Source: Butyricicoccus pullicaecorum
Lineage (GTDB): Bacteria; Bacillota; Clostridia; Oscillospirales; Butyricicoccaceae
Reading direction: 5' to 3'
Length of the DNA stretch: 64,000 nucleotides
NCBI GenBank assembly: GCA_021531865.1
Contig: JAFBIW010000001.1
Span: forward strand, 1-64,000
Below, one piece after another: positions 8,435-15,588 of the stretch (positions are counted from its first letter, which is position 1; the number at the start of each line of letters is the position of its first letter). The notes beneath the pieces are model-generated. The model did not search any database. It saw nothing but the letters and a program-made list of their open reading frames with translations, and was not told the origin of the DNA. Made by a program: the position numbers and the translations under genes.

Positions 8435-9072
8435 GCTGCATTCGCCTCCATTTTCTGTGTCAATGTGCGGTAATACCGGTACATGAGGGGCAGGCTCCGC
8501 ACGCCCAGCCAGAGCATGGCGATCGGGCGGAAGGAAGCGCTCAGCTCGATTTCGTACCGGGTTTTTTCTCCCTGAAAGTCGCCGTCCACGGCGACATGGA
8601 AGTCCTTGATATGAAAAGTCTGCTCCAAAAAGGGGTAGATCATGCCGCCGAGGGCGGCGGAATAGCCGAGAATCAGGCCGGTGCGGGCGGCGTCGCCCGT
8701 GGCGATGGTCACATCGGCGCGCAGGATGTCGATGCGCAGGATGTCCTTCGCCTGCCCGAGCAGGTCGAGCACGTCGGTGACCGCCTGTCCGATGTCGAGG
8801 TTTTTGAGGTTCACGCCCGGCTTTTTCGGTTTTTCTCCCGCCGGTTTTTCGTCCTTTTCCTCTTGTTTCGGCTTGCTTTTCGCTTTTTTCCGGTCTTTGG
8901 ACAGGTCGAGCACCTTGTGCAGCGGCCCGTAAAAGACCATCATCCGTGCGCGGCCATTCCCGGCAAAGAGGTGCACGCCGGTGCGCGGCGTCATCAGCAG
9001 GAGCGCCAGCAGCAGAAGCCCGAGCACGATGCAGAGCACGGTCAAAAGCAGGATGCGCAGGAGGTTTCCCAT
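8431..9072 (-). CDS. DUF2953 domain protein
   Basis: This 213-residue protein has one N-terminal membrane helix (LLRILLLTVLCIVLGLLLLALLL), a Lys/Glu-rich charged linker (about residues 60-90) and the DUF2953 region after it. It sits, as usual for the family, directly before ytfJ and after scpB. A role in sporulation is suspected from this conserved neighbourhood only. Confidence 0.82.
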   Translation of the reverse strand: MGNLLRILLLTVLCIVLGLLLLALLLMTPRTGVHLFAGNGRARMMVFYGPLHKVLDLSKDRKKAKSKPKQEEKDEKPAGEKPKKPGVNLKNLDIGQAVTDVLDLLGQAKDILRIDILRADVTIATGDAARTGLILGYSAALGGMIYPFLEQTFHIKDFHVAVDGDFQGEKTRYEIELSASFRPIAMLWLGVRSLPLMYRYYRTLTQKMEANAA

Positions 9073-9076
9073 ACAT

Positions 9077-9643
9077 TCACCCCTCCGTTTCGGGCGGCGC
9101 GGCCTCCTGCAGGGCGAGCGTTAACTGTTCGCCCTCGGCCAGCTCGGGCAGGCTGGGCAGCTCGCGCAGGCTCTGGATGCCGAAGGTGCGCAGGAACACA
9201 TCGGTCGTGCGGAAGAGCACCGGACGGCCGGGCACGTCCAGACGGCCGGCTTCCTCGATCAGCCCTTTTTCGAGCAGACCGGCCACGGTGGCCGAGGAAT
9301 CGACGCCGCGCATCTGCTCGATGAAGGCGCGGGTGACCGGCTGGCGGTAGGCCACGACGGTCAGCACTTCGAGCGCGGCCGAGGACAGCGAGGGCGGACG
9401 GCGGGACTCGGTCGCGCGGCGGATGGCCCCGGCAAAGGCCGGGCGGGTGCAAAGCTGCACCTTGTCCTGCATCCGCGCGAGCATGATGCCGCTGTGCTGC
9501 TCGTCGAGCGTCTGCGTCAGCCGGGCGAGCGCCAGCTCGACCGCGTCGGTCTCGGCGTCAGCGGCCAGCGCCAGCCGGTCGACCGACAGGGCGTCGCCCG
9601 CGGCGAACAGGATGGCTTCGAGCGTGGCTTCAAGTTGGGTCAT
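9077..9643 (-). CDS. scpB: Segregation and condensation protein B
   Basis: This 188-residue winged-helix protein is a kleisin-associated subunit of the SMC-ScpAB condensin, which compacts and segregates the chromosome. It has the family core LEVLTVVAYRQPVTRAFIEQMRGVDS in two winged-helix domains. It overlaps scpA by 14 bases, so the two subunits are likely translationally coupled. Confidence 0.95.
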   Translation of the reverse strand: MTQLEATLEAILFAAGDALSVDRLALAADAETDAVELALARLTQTLDEQHSGIMLARMQDKVQLCTRPAFAGAIRRATESRRPPSLSSAALEVLTVVAYRQPVTRAFIEQMRGVDSSATVAGLLEKGLIEEAGRLDVPGRPVLFRTTDVFLRTFGIQSLRELPSLPELAEGEQLTLALQEAAPPETEG

Positions 9644-10361
9644 AGGGTTCGTCCTCCAGCAGCCGCAGCGTCACGTTGTCGCCCTCGCCCTCGATGGCGA
9701 CCCGGCGGGTCTTGGACAGCTCCAGCACGGCCAGAAAGGTGGCGACCACCTCGGAACGGCTGCGCGCGCCCTCAAACAGGCTTTGGAAGCGCAGGCGGGA
9801 GCGGCTGAGAATTTTTTTGAGAATGGCGGCGATCTTGCCGCCGACCGGCACAGGCTCACGGCCGACGATGCCGGAAAACGCGGACGCGGGCGGCGGGAGT
9901 CTGCGCTGCGCCTTTTCGAGCATGGCGCGCGCCGCGCGGACGAGGTCGGCGGGCTTGTGGCAGTATGCGACGGCCGGCCTGCCCTGCTGCGGCTCGGGCT
10001 CCTTGACGAAGATGTCCCGCCCGCGGTCGGTCTGCGCCCGGAAATAGGGCGTCATCTCGCGGATTCGCTGGTATTCGAGCAGGGTTTCGACCAGCTCGGT
10101 GCGCGGATCCTCGTCCGCCCCGGTCTCGGGCTGGGGCAGGAGCATCCGCGACTTGATATAGACGAGCTGGGCGGCCATCGCGATGAAATCGCCCGCCACG
10201 TCCAAGTCCATCCCCTCGGCCGCGTGCAGGATTTCGAGATATTGTTCGAGAATGGACGCGATCGGAATGTCATAGATCGAGACCTTGTTCCTGGCGATCA
10301 GGTGGAGCAGCAGGTCGAGCGGGCCGTCGAACGCGTCCAGATGGAAGGTCATCTCACTCAT
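9630..10361 (-). CDS. scpA: Segregation and condensation protein A
   Basis: This 243-residue kleisin links the SMC heads. The N-terminus FDGPLDLLLHLI and the following LVYIKSRMLLP stretch are diagnostic. The start overlaps the stop of the M50 protease gene (ATGA), and the end overlaps scpB. Confidence 0.95.
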   Translation of the reverse strand: MSEMTFHLDAFDGPLDLLLHLIARNKVSIYDIPIASILEQYLEILHAAEGMDLDVAGDFIAMAAQLVYIKSRMLLPQPETGADEDPRTELVETLLEYQRIREMTPYFRAQTDRGRDIFVKEPEPQQGRPAVAYCHKPADLVRAARAMLEKAQRRLPPPASAFSGIVGREPVPVGGKIAAILKKILSRSRLRFQSLFEGARSRSEVVATFLAVLELSKTRRVAIEGEGDNVTLRLLEDEPYDPT

Positions 10362-11023
10362 AGCAGGGGCTTGACGATCGTCAGCGACAGGCGGAACAGG
10401 GCGTTCTGCGCACCGCCGATGAAAACATCGAAGATGCCGAAATAGACGAGCGCGATGACGGCCAGCAGGATGACCGGCTGATAGCGCTGCATTTTCACCT
10501 GATACTGAAACGGCAGGAAGGCATCCAGAATGTGGGAGCCGTCGAGCGGGTGCACCGGGATGAGGTTAAACATCCCGAGGCCGACCGAAAGGGCCGCGAT
10601 GTAGGAAAAGAACATCTGGAGCGTCGTGATAAAGGTGGCGTTTCCGCCCCGGACAGCCAGCCAGATCGCGAGCATGTAACAGGGAATGGCCACAATGAAG
10701 TTGGACAGCGGCCCGGCCAGTCCGACGAGAGCCATACCGGCCTTGCGGTTTTTGATGCGGAACTGGGAGACGTTGACCGGCACAGGGGTCGCCCAGCCGA
10801 AGCCCAGCAGCAGCATACACAGGAAGCCCATCGGGTCGATGTGCGCCATCGGGTCGAGGGTCAGCCGTCCGGCGCGTTCGGCGGTGTGGTCGCCCAGCGC
10901 ACGTGCCATCAGGCCGTGCGCACACTCGTGCACGGTCAGACAGATGATGACGGCAGGGAGCACGAGGCAGAGCGTAATGACGAAATTGCGCAGGTCGCCG
11001 CTGAGTAAGGATCGGATCAGCAC
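10358..11023 (-). CDS. Site-2 protease family M50 membrane metalloprotease (YwhC-like)
   Basis: This membrane protein of about 221 residues has the zinc motif HECAH in its first helices and the second M50 motif NLIPVHPLDG near the C-terminus. It has about five hydrophobic segments. I chose a GTG start at 11023 (VLIRSLLSG) because GGAGG lies eight bases before it; an upstream TTG at 11047 is less well placed. It heads the scpA-scpB block. The substrate is unknown. Confidence 0.85.
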   Translation of the reverse strand: MLIRSLLSGDLRNFVITLCLVLPAVIICLTVHECAHGLMARALGDHTAERAGRLTLDPMAHIDPMGFLCMLLLGFGWATPVPVNVSQFRIKNRKAGMALVGLAGPLSNFIVAIPCYMLAIWLAVRGGNATFITTLQMFFSYIAALSVGLGMFNLIPVHPLDGSHILDAFLPFQYQVKMQRYQPVILLAVIALVYFGIFDVFIGGAQNALFRLSLTIVKPLL

Positions 11024-11111
11024 AATAAATTCCTCCAAGCTATACAATGTCTACATTATAGCCCGAATCCGTCCAAAACACAAGCGGCGCGGGAAATTTA
11101 ACAATGGATTC

Positions 11112-11140
11112 AAAAAAACGGAGACCCGGCCGGGTCTCCG
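11112..11140 (-). terminator. Intrinsic terminator, 11-bp perfect stem with T-run
   Basis: Positions 11119-11140 form a perfect inverted repeat (half-site CGGAGACCCGG). On the minus strand it is followed by seven T (11112-11118). It would stop leftward transcripts arriving from the HIT gene side before the M50/scpA block. Confidence 0.8.
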
Positions 11141-11202
11141 TCTAAATCTGCCGAATCGCTTCGGAATATGCGCCGCTTCTGGAGCGAAGCGACGTCAAAT
11201 AC

Positions 11203-11231
11203 AAAAAAGCCGAATCGCATTTGGCTTTTTT
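11203..11231. terminator. Bidirectional intrinsic terminator
   Basis: AAAAAGCC pairs with GGCTTTTT; the stem extends to 12 bp with one G-T mismatch around a CGC loop. A-rich and T-rich flanks allow function on either strand, most likely behind the leftward HIT gene. Confidence 0.75.
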
Positions 11232-11237
11232 ACCCCG

Positions 11238-11337
11238 ACCCCGCGCCGTGGCGGCGCGGATTTCCTGGGGTAACGAAAAAGTTTCGAGTACTCACAGGAA
11301 CTTTTTCGTATCCAGGGGAACCGGGTTCCCCTGGACA
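11238..11337. repeat. Cluster of further hairpins in the spacer
   Basis: Three more inverted repeats follow in about 100 bases: a GC-rich one (CCGCGCC against GGCGCGG, about 11240-11259), ACGAAAAAGTT against AACTTTTTCGT (11273-11309), and TCCAGGGGAA against TTCCCCTGGA (11311-11336). No reading frame of note is present. Five stems in 230 bases suggest a small palindromic element or remnant rather than only a terminator. Confidence 0.5.
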
Positions 11338-11341
11338 TCAT

Positions 11342-11764
11342 TTAGATGTTCAGTTCCTTCTGCAGCGCGGCGATCATCTCGTCGTACTCGGCCTGCTCGA
11401 GGTATACCGGCTGGTCATACGCGATCGCGAACGAGCCGCCGAACTCCGCGCCGCCCTCATACTTGGGGACGATGTGGAAATGCAGGTGCGGATTGGTGTC
11501 ACCGTAGGAGCCGAGGTTGATCTTGGTGCAGCCCCACAGCTTCTTGATGGCCTGCGCCGCCGCAGCGACGTCCGCCATGTACTGGTCGCGCTCGGCGTCG
11601 TCCAGCTCGAACAGCTCCTTATGATGGGTGTTCAGCGCCAGCACGCAGCGGCCCTTGTGCGCCTGATCCTTGAAGAGGTACAGGGTACCGGCCTTCATCT
11701 TGCCGACCGGGAACATAATGGCCTCGCGGCCCTCGTGATGCTCGTCACAGTAAAAACATGCCAT
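11342..11764 (-). CDS. HIT-family nucleotide hydrolase
   Basis: This 140-residue protein of the histidine-triad family contains the motif HLHFH (HxHxH) near residue 98 within NPHLHFHIVPKYEGG. It starts MACFYCDEHHEG, with zinc-like Cys/His residues. HIT proteins hydrolyse nucleoside phosphoramidates or dinucleotides; the substrate here is not known. It is transcribed alone, with terminators on its downstream side. Confidence 0.88.
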   Translation of the reverse strand: MACFYCDEHHEGREAIMFPVGKMKAGTLYLFKDQAHKGRCVLALNTHHKELFELDDAERDQYMADVAAAAQAIKKLWGCTKINLGSYGDTNPHLHFHIVPKYEGGAEFGGSFAIAYDQPVYLEQAEYDEMIAALQKELNI

Positions 11765-11850
11765 AATATTTTTCGCTCCTTTGCTCTGCCCGCGTGCGGG
11801 CTACTCTACCTTGTAGTATACCGCGTCCCGCACCGGATTTCCAGCTTTTT

Positions 11851-12918
11851 TTATAATGCGGCGTAAAGGTTCACGTCCCACGCGGGGACATAGGGATGGT
11901 GGCGCAGGAAAAGCCGGTGTCCGGGGCAGAGCGCGTGCACGAGCAGGGGCAGGTCGAAGATGTCCTCGCTGCGGTGGTAGCAGGCGACGTTCAGGCGGGG
12001 GCGGCAGCGGCGCAGGGTCTCGCGCGCACCGGTCAGGGCGGCGCGCTCCGCGCCCTCGACGTCGAGCTTGAGCAGGGTGCAGGGGCCGTCCCCGACCACG
12101 CTGTCGACCGACCGCATGGCGGTCGTTTTCCCGTTTTTCGAGAGTGCCGAGTTGCGTCCGGCGCGGGCGGCGAAGGCCAGTTCGGTGTCCTCCGACCACG
12201 CGCCCGCCTGAATCAGCCGCGCCCGGCCGCCCAGATCGGTTTCGACGTACTGTTCGAGCTTGCGGAAGCTGCGCGGGTCGGGCTCGAGCGCGGTAACCGA
12301 GCCGTACCGCCCGCCGGTGTAGGACAGCAGCTCGCGGATGGTGTCCCCGTTGTACGCGCCCAGATCGACGAAGTGCTCGTCCGCCCCGGGGCGCAGGATC
12401 GTGCCGAAGGCCTCGTCCTTCCCGGTCTCGCAGGCGCGCAGGCAGGCCAGCCGCCCGGTCAGCTTGAAGCGGACGGTCTCGACGAAGCACCGCCGCGCGG
12501 TCTCGTCGGCCATGAGGTCATAGGCGCGGGCGAGCTTTTCCCGGTTCGCGCGGACGAAATCGGGCGTGAACAGGCTCTCCCCCACGACGGGCACGTCGGG
12601 CGCAACCACGTCGAACCGGGCGTCGAGCGCGTAAAATTTCTCGAGCACCTCGGGGCGCTGACTGCCGAAGCAGAGGACGACCACGATGTCCTCGCCCAGC
12701 GTTTCGACGACCTCGGACAGTCTCTGCACCCGGAACCCGGCGAAGGAATGTCCGCGCACAAATTCGTCGCTGGCGAAGACCCCGGCGGCGCGGATGCCGT
12801 ACCGGTCGAAGACGCGCAGGATCTTGTCCGCCCCGTCGCCCATGCCGTAGAGCACGATCGGCCGGGTTTCGGCCTGCAAACGTTCCCAAACACTCTGATT
12901 TTCGGTCAAAAAGTCCAT
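11851..12918 (-). CDS. FkbM-family SAM-dependent methyltransferase
   Basis: This 355-residue protein has an N-terminal domain with a Rossmann-like GMGDGADKILRVFDRYGI segment that may bind a nucleotide. The C-terminal FkbM methyltransferase domain (from about residue 170) has the SAM motif FVDLGAYNGDTI, the acidic LEPDPRSFRKLE and the LKLDVEGAE motif. FkbM enzymes O-methylate sugars or other hydroxyl groups. It starts at 12918 (MDFLTENQS) with AAAGGAAA upstream. It is divergent from the repeat-protein gene at 13075, with back-to-back promoters, so the two may act together. Confidence 0.88.
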   Translation of the reverse strand: MDFLTENQSVWERLQAETRPIVLYGMGDGADKILRVFDRYGIRAAGVFASDEFVRGHSFAGFRVQRLSEVVETLGEDIVVVLCFGSQRPEVLEKFYALDARFDVVAPDVPVVGESLFTPDFVRANREKLARAYDLMADETARRCFVETVRFKLTGRLACLRACETGKDEAFGTILRPGADEHFVDLGAYNGDTIRELLSYTGGRYGSVTALEPDPRSFRKLEQYVETDLGGRARLIQAGAWSEDTELAFAARAGRNSALSKNGKTTAMRSVDSVVGDGPCTLLKLDVEGAERAALTGARETLRRCRPRLNVACYHRSEDIFDLPLLVHALCPGHRLFLRHHPYVPAWDVNLYAAL

Positions 12919-12949
12919 ATTGTTTCCTTTCGGTCTAAATTCTGTCTCC

Positions 12950-12978
12950 ATTATACCCGCAAAAACGCTGTCTGTAAA
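12950..12978 (-). promoter_or_regulatory. Sigma-A promoter for the FkbM gene
   Basis: Minus strand: TTTACA (12973-12978), 17 bases, TATAAT (12950-12955). Transcription would start near 12943, about 25 bases before the ATG. Confidence 0.75.
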
Positions 12979-13003
12979 GCGCGTCCGAAATCCGGAAAAA
13001 AGG

Positions 13004-13032
13004 TTGCGTGGCGGACGGAATGCTTTTATAAT
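13004..13032 (+). promoter_or_regulatory. Sigma-A promoter for the Ser-Tyr-x-Thr repeat gene
   Basis: Plus strand: TTGCGT (13004-13009), 17 bases, TATAAT (13027-13032). The -35 boxes of this and the FkbM promoter are 25 bases apart, so a shared regulator could act on both. Confidence 0.75.
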
Positions 13033-13074
13033 AAAAGTAACTTGAAAAGAATCTGGAGAAAGAGGGCGCGCACC

Positions 13075-13710
13075 ATGGCCAAGCAGAAGAAGAACCACAT
13101 CCGGGAGCTCGATCCCGCGCACCTGTACGAGGTCGACGGCGTTGTATTCGATCAGGACAGCTTCATCCGGCATTGTGCACCGCACTCGACCGGTCAGCCC
13201 GCACCCGATCCCATCCCCGAGCCGCCCGATGCGCCCCGCGTCGCGCCCGCACCCGCGCCTGCGGACGCCGCCGCGCCCACGGCCATCCCGCCGGTTCCTG
13301 CCGCCCCGGCCGAGGAGCCGCAGGTGCTCGTGCAGTCCTTCGAGATTCCGACCGGCGCACCCACGCCCGTCTTCCTGTGCGACCCGGTGCACGTCGGCTG
13401 GTATGAGGTCGAGGCGGTACGCACGGCCTACCCGATCATGGCGGGCGCGGTCGCCCCGACGGGCGGCGCGGAAACCGTTTTCCTGACCCGTCCGGCCGGT
13501 TCCGGCTCCTACGCCTCGTCCTACGCGACCTCCTACATGACGTCCTATGCGACGTCCTACGTAACGTCCTACACGACGTCTTACATCACCTCCTACCGCA
13601 CGTCCTATCTGACCTCGTTCACGACCTCCTACCGCACCTCGTTTGTCACCTCGCGGGCCGGCTCGGGCGTTGGCGTGCTGGCGGCGGGCTACGGACTGGA
13701 GCTGATCTGA
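13075..13710 (+). CDS. Unrecognised Ser-Tyr-x-Thr tetrapeptide-repeat protein
   Basis: This 211-residue protein matches no family I recognise. It has a charged N-terminus (MAKQKKNHIRELDPAHLYEV), then FDQDSFIRHC, a Pro/Ala-rich linker (about residues 43-82), a compact region around residues 85-140 (VLVQSFEIPTG, VGWYEVEAVRTAYPIM), twelve tandem SYxT repeats (145-192) and a glycine-rich tail (GSGVGVLAAGYGLELI). No signal peptide, membrane helix or sortase motif is visible, so Sec export is unlikely. The stop overlaps the ATG of the next gene by one base (TGATG), giving translational coupling to a glycosyltransferase-like protein. A substrate for glycosylation is the working idea. Confidence 0.7.
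   Translation: MAKQKKNHIRELDPAHLYEVDGVVFDQDSFIRHCAPHSTGQPAPDPIPEPPDAPRVAPAPAPADAAAPTAIPPVPAAPAEEPQVLVQSFEIPTGAPTPVFLCDPVHVGWYEVEAVRTAYPIMAGAVAPTGGAETVFLTRPAGSGSYASSYATSYMTSYATSYVTSYTTSYITSYRTSYLTSFTTSYRTSFVTSRAGSGVGVLAAGYGLELI
13507..13650 (+). repeat. Twelve in-frame 12-base repeats encoding S-Y/F-x-T/S
   Basis: The unit is Ser-Tyr-x-Thr. The x residues in order are A, A, M, A, V, T, I, R, L, T, R, V. Tyr becomes Phe in units 10 and 12, and Thr becomes Ser in unit 1. Synonymous codons differ between units (TCC/TCT/TCG, ACC/ACG, TAC/TAT), so the array is not a very recent slippage product and the S, Y and T positions look selected. Confidence 0.9.
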
Positions 13711-14564
13711 TGCAGGCCTTTCATGTCAACTGGACGGCGCCCGGCTTCGCCCGCCGTCCGGACGCGCCCTACGCGGTCGAACCCTTTGAACTGCTGACGA
13801 CCGCCCTGTCCGCCCTGCTCTGGCGGCAGGAAAACGGCACGATTTCGATGGTGTGCGACAGCGAAGCCGCCGCGTACTATGACCGTCTGGGTCTGACCGG
13901 CCTGTGGGACGGCGGCGTGCGCCCGGTGCTCGACGGGGTCGACCGGAACGTCGATCCGGTCTGCTTCTGGGCGGCAGGCAAGCTGTACGCCCTGCGCGAG
14001 ATGGACGCGCCCTGCGTCATGATCGACACCGATTTCATCGTCTGGCGCGACCTGTCCGCCTTTTGGGAGGGACATCCGCTCATCACCATCCACCGCGAGG
14101 ACGTCACGCCCGAAATTTACCCGGACGCCTCCGCCTTTCATCTGCACCGCCCCTTCGACCTCGCGTCGCTCGACTGGCGCGTCCGCCCGGCCAACACCGC
14201 ACTCGCCTACTTCGGTGACCCGGCCTTCACCCGGCTGTACTGCGACGCCGCGATCGACTTCATGCGCGCCGCCTCGCCCGCCGACGACAGCCTGACCTAC
14301 ATGGTCTTTGCCGAACAGCGGCTTTTAGCCATGCTGGCCGCGCGCGAGGGCGTGCCCCTCGATTCCTTTTCCGATCTGGACGCGCTCTTCGGCGCGGGGC
14401 AGAGCTGGTTCACCCACGTCTGGGGCTTCAAGCAGCAGATGCGGGACGACCCGGCGCTCTGCGATGATTTCTGCCGCCGCTGCGCCGTCCGCCTCATGCG
14501 CGACTTCCCGCAGGCCGCCCTTCCCCTTTCCCGGGTGGACAGCCTCGCGCCCTATTTCATGTAA
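13710..14564 (+). CDS. Glycosyltransferase-like protein (GT-A-type DxD), unassigned
   Basis: This 284-residue protein starts MQAFHVNWTAPGF. The segment APCVMIDTDFIVWRDLSAFW has a hydrophobic strand ending in a DTD (DxD) motif, as in GT-A nucleotide-sugar transferases, and the part before it (KLYALREMDAP) fits the usual preceding helix. No membrane segment is seen. It is translationally coupled to the repeat protein and followed by a terminator, so the two form one transcript. A role in glycosylating the coupled repeat protein is inference; capsule or other glycan synthesis is an alternative. Confidence 0.6.
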   Translation: MQAFHVNWTAPGFARRPDAPYAVEPFELLTTALSALLWRQENGTISMVCDSEAAAYYDRLGLTGLWDGGVRPVLDGVDRNVDPVCFWAAGKLYALREMDAPCVMIDTDFIVWRDLSAFWEGHPLITIHREDVTPEIYPDASAFHLHRPFDLASLDWRVRPANTALAYFGDPAFTRLYCDAAIDFMRAASPADDSLTYMVFAEQRLLAMLAAREGVPLDSFSDLDALFGAGQSWFTHVWGFKQQMRDDPALCDDFCRRCAVRLMRDFPQAALPLSRVDSLAPYFM

Positions 14565-14592
14565 AAAAAAGACGCCATTCGGCGTCTTTTTT
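14565..14592 (+). terminator. Intrinsic terminator of the repeat-protein operon
   Basis: AAGACGCC pairs with GGCGTCTT around an ATTC loop, with flanking A and T runs (12-bp stem including A-T pairs). It begins right after the TAA stop. Confidence 0.9.
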
Positions 14593-14780
14593 CATTTCCC
14601 CGGTCTGTTCCGCGTGCACCGGGGATGCTCCGATTCGTCACAACAAGGAGGTATGCCGGGAGCCGGAAGTACGGGCGGCTCGCGGCTTTTCGCATACACG
14701 GCGGAGCGGAGCCTCCGCCAAACTTTGAGAAAGGTGGAATCTATGTATGCCGCCCTGCGGGCGGGTCATACCAAAGTAAA
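14593..14780. other. Spacer without a convincing gene
   Basis: Two short hairpins are present: GGCGGAG against CTCCGCC near 14700, and GTATG/CCGCCC against GGGCGG/CATAC near 14747-14773, the latter just behind the flavodoxin stop. A 13-codon frame from 14743 has a ribosome site but no other support. Confidence 0.5.
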
Positions 14781-15212
14781 TTAAGCCTTGGCCAGCGCCG
14801 CGCCCAGTGCGCGGCAGTCCGCCAGTCCGGCGTCGTCCGGGGTCTCGTGCACCATCAGCCCGGCGTCATGCACGATGTACGCGCCCGCCTCGTCGGCGCG
14901 CTGCACCCAGTCGCGCATCCACTGGCCGTCGCCCCAGCCGTAGGAGCCGAACAGCGCGACCCGCTTTCCGCCCAGCTTGGGCGCGAGCGCCGTGAAGAAC
15001 GGCTCGAACTCGGTCTCCTCGAGCACCTCCGCACCCATCGCGGGACAGCCGAGCGCCAGCCGGTCGTACCCGGCGGCTTCGTCCGCGCCGATTTCGGACA
15101 CGTGCAGCAGCACGGCTTCCGCGCCCGCCTCCTTCGCGCCCGCAGCGACGGCCTGCGCCATCTGTTCGGTGTTGCCGGTCTGGCTCCAGAAAATAACTGC
15201 GATCTTGTTCAT
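14781..15212 (-). CDS. Flavodoxin
   Basis: This 143-residue FMN protein starts MNKIAVIFWSQTGNTEQMA, with the phosphate-binding loop SQTGNTE, and has the isoalloxazine-side segment FGSYGWGDGQWMRDW. It is a low-potential electron carrier that replaces ferredoxin under iron limitation. GGAGGG lies nine bases before the ATG. The upstream promoter region carries two TTAG-N6-CTAA palindromes like iron-regulator boxes, which fits this role. Confidence 0.92.
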   Translation of the reverse strand: MNKIAVIFWSQTGNTEQMAQAVAAGAKEAGAEAVLLHVSEIGADEAAGYDRLALGCPAMGAEVLEETEFEPFFTALAPKLGGKRVALFGSYGWGDGQWMRDWVQRADEAGAYIVHDAGLMVHETPDDAGLADCRALGAALAKA

Positions 15213-15249
15213 GGTCAAATACCCTCCATATCGGTTCAATTTTTATTGA

Positions 15250-15462
15250 TCAGCCCGCGAACAGCTCAAGGATCGTCATGCCGTCCGCGACGCAGGCGCG
15301 CGCCTTGCTGCGGCACCGCACACCGCGCTTCGCGAATGCGGCCGTGTACGCCGCCAGCCGGTCGGGCAGGTCGGGCACGGCGCGGCGGGCGCAGGAGAGC
15401 AGGTTGGCCGTCTTGATGCCCGCCGGGGCGGGAATGAGAATTTGGATGGGAATGAAGTTAGT
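15250..15462 (-). pseudogene. Beheaded small reading frame upstream of flavodoxin
   Basis: On the minus strand a frame of about 70 codons ends at 15250 (C-terminus DGMTILELFAG). Its codon use and composition (two cysteines, RAVPDLPDRLAAY, AFAKRGVRCRSKARAC) look like a real protein. There is no ATG, GTG or TTG in frame with a ribosome site near its beginning, and a TAG stop precedes it. It starts immediately behind an iron-box-like promoter. I read it as the 3' remnant of an iron-regulated gene that lost its 5' part. The family is not recognised. Confidence 0.4.
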
Positions 15463-15511
15463 CTAAACTAACTTACAGGTATATGTTAGCATAGACTAAC
15501 TCCCCTGTCAA
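15457..15511 (-). promoter_or_regulatory. Promoter with two DtxR/IdeR-like operators
   Basis: Minus strand: TTGACA (15506-15511), 17 bases, TAACAT (15483-15488). A palindrome GTTAGTCTATGCTAAC (15485-15500) covers the -10 and spacer; a second, GTTAGTTTAGACTAAC (15457-15472), lies just past the start site. Both keep TTAG-N6-CTAA, the core of the DtxR/IdeR consensus. The arrangement is that of a metal-dependent repressor. Naming the regulator is inference. Confidence 0.6.
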
Positions 15512-15588
15512 CCCCTTTGTGAAAAAATTTTCAGGTTGACGGGGCACGCCGAAAGAGGTATCCTGAAACCGAATGGAGGGGAACGCCG

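Noticed and set aside
13507-13650. CRISPR-like tandem repeats
   Set aside because: The 12-base period is in frame, has no spacers and encodes SYxT; no cas genes are present.
14743-14784. Thirteen-codon frame MYAALRAGHTKVN with a ribosome-site-like GGTGG
   Set aside because: Too short to support and placed over the hairpin behind the flavodoxin gene.
14625-15416. Plus-strand frame across the flavodoxin gene
   Set aside because: The minus strand encodes a clear flavodoxin; the plus frame has no homology or suitable start.
15278-15466. 62-codon plus-strand frame upstream of the DUF1624 gene
   Set aside because: It is the shadow of the beheaded minus-strand frame and has no ribosome site.
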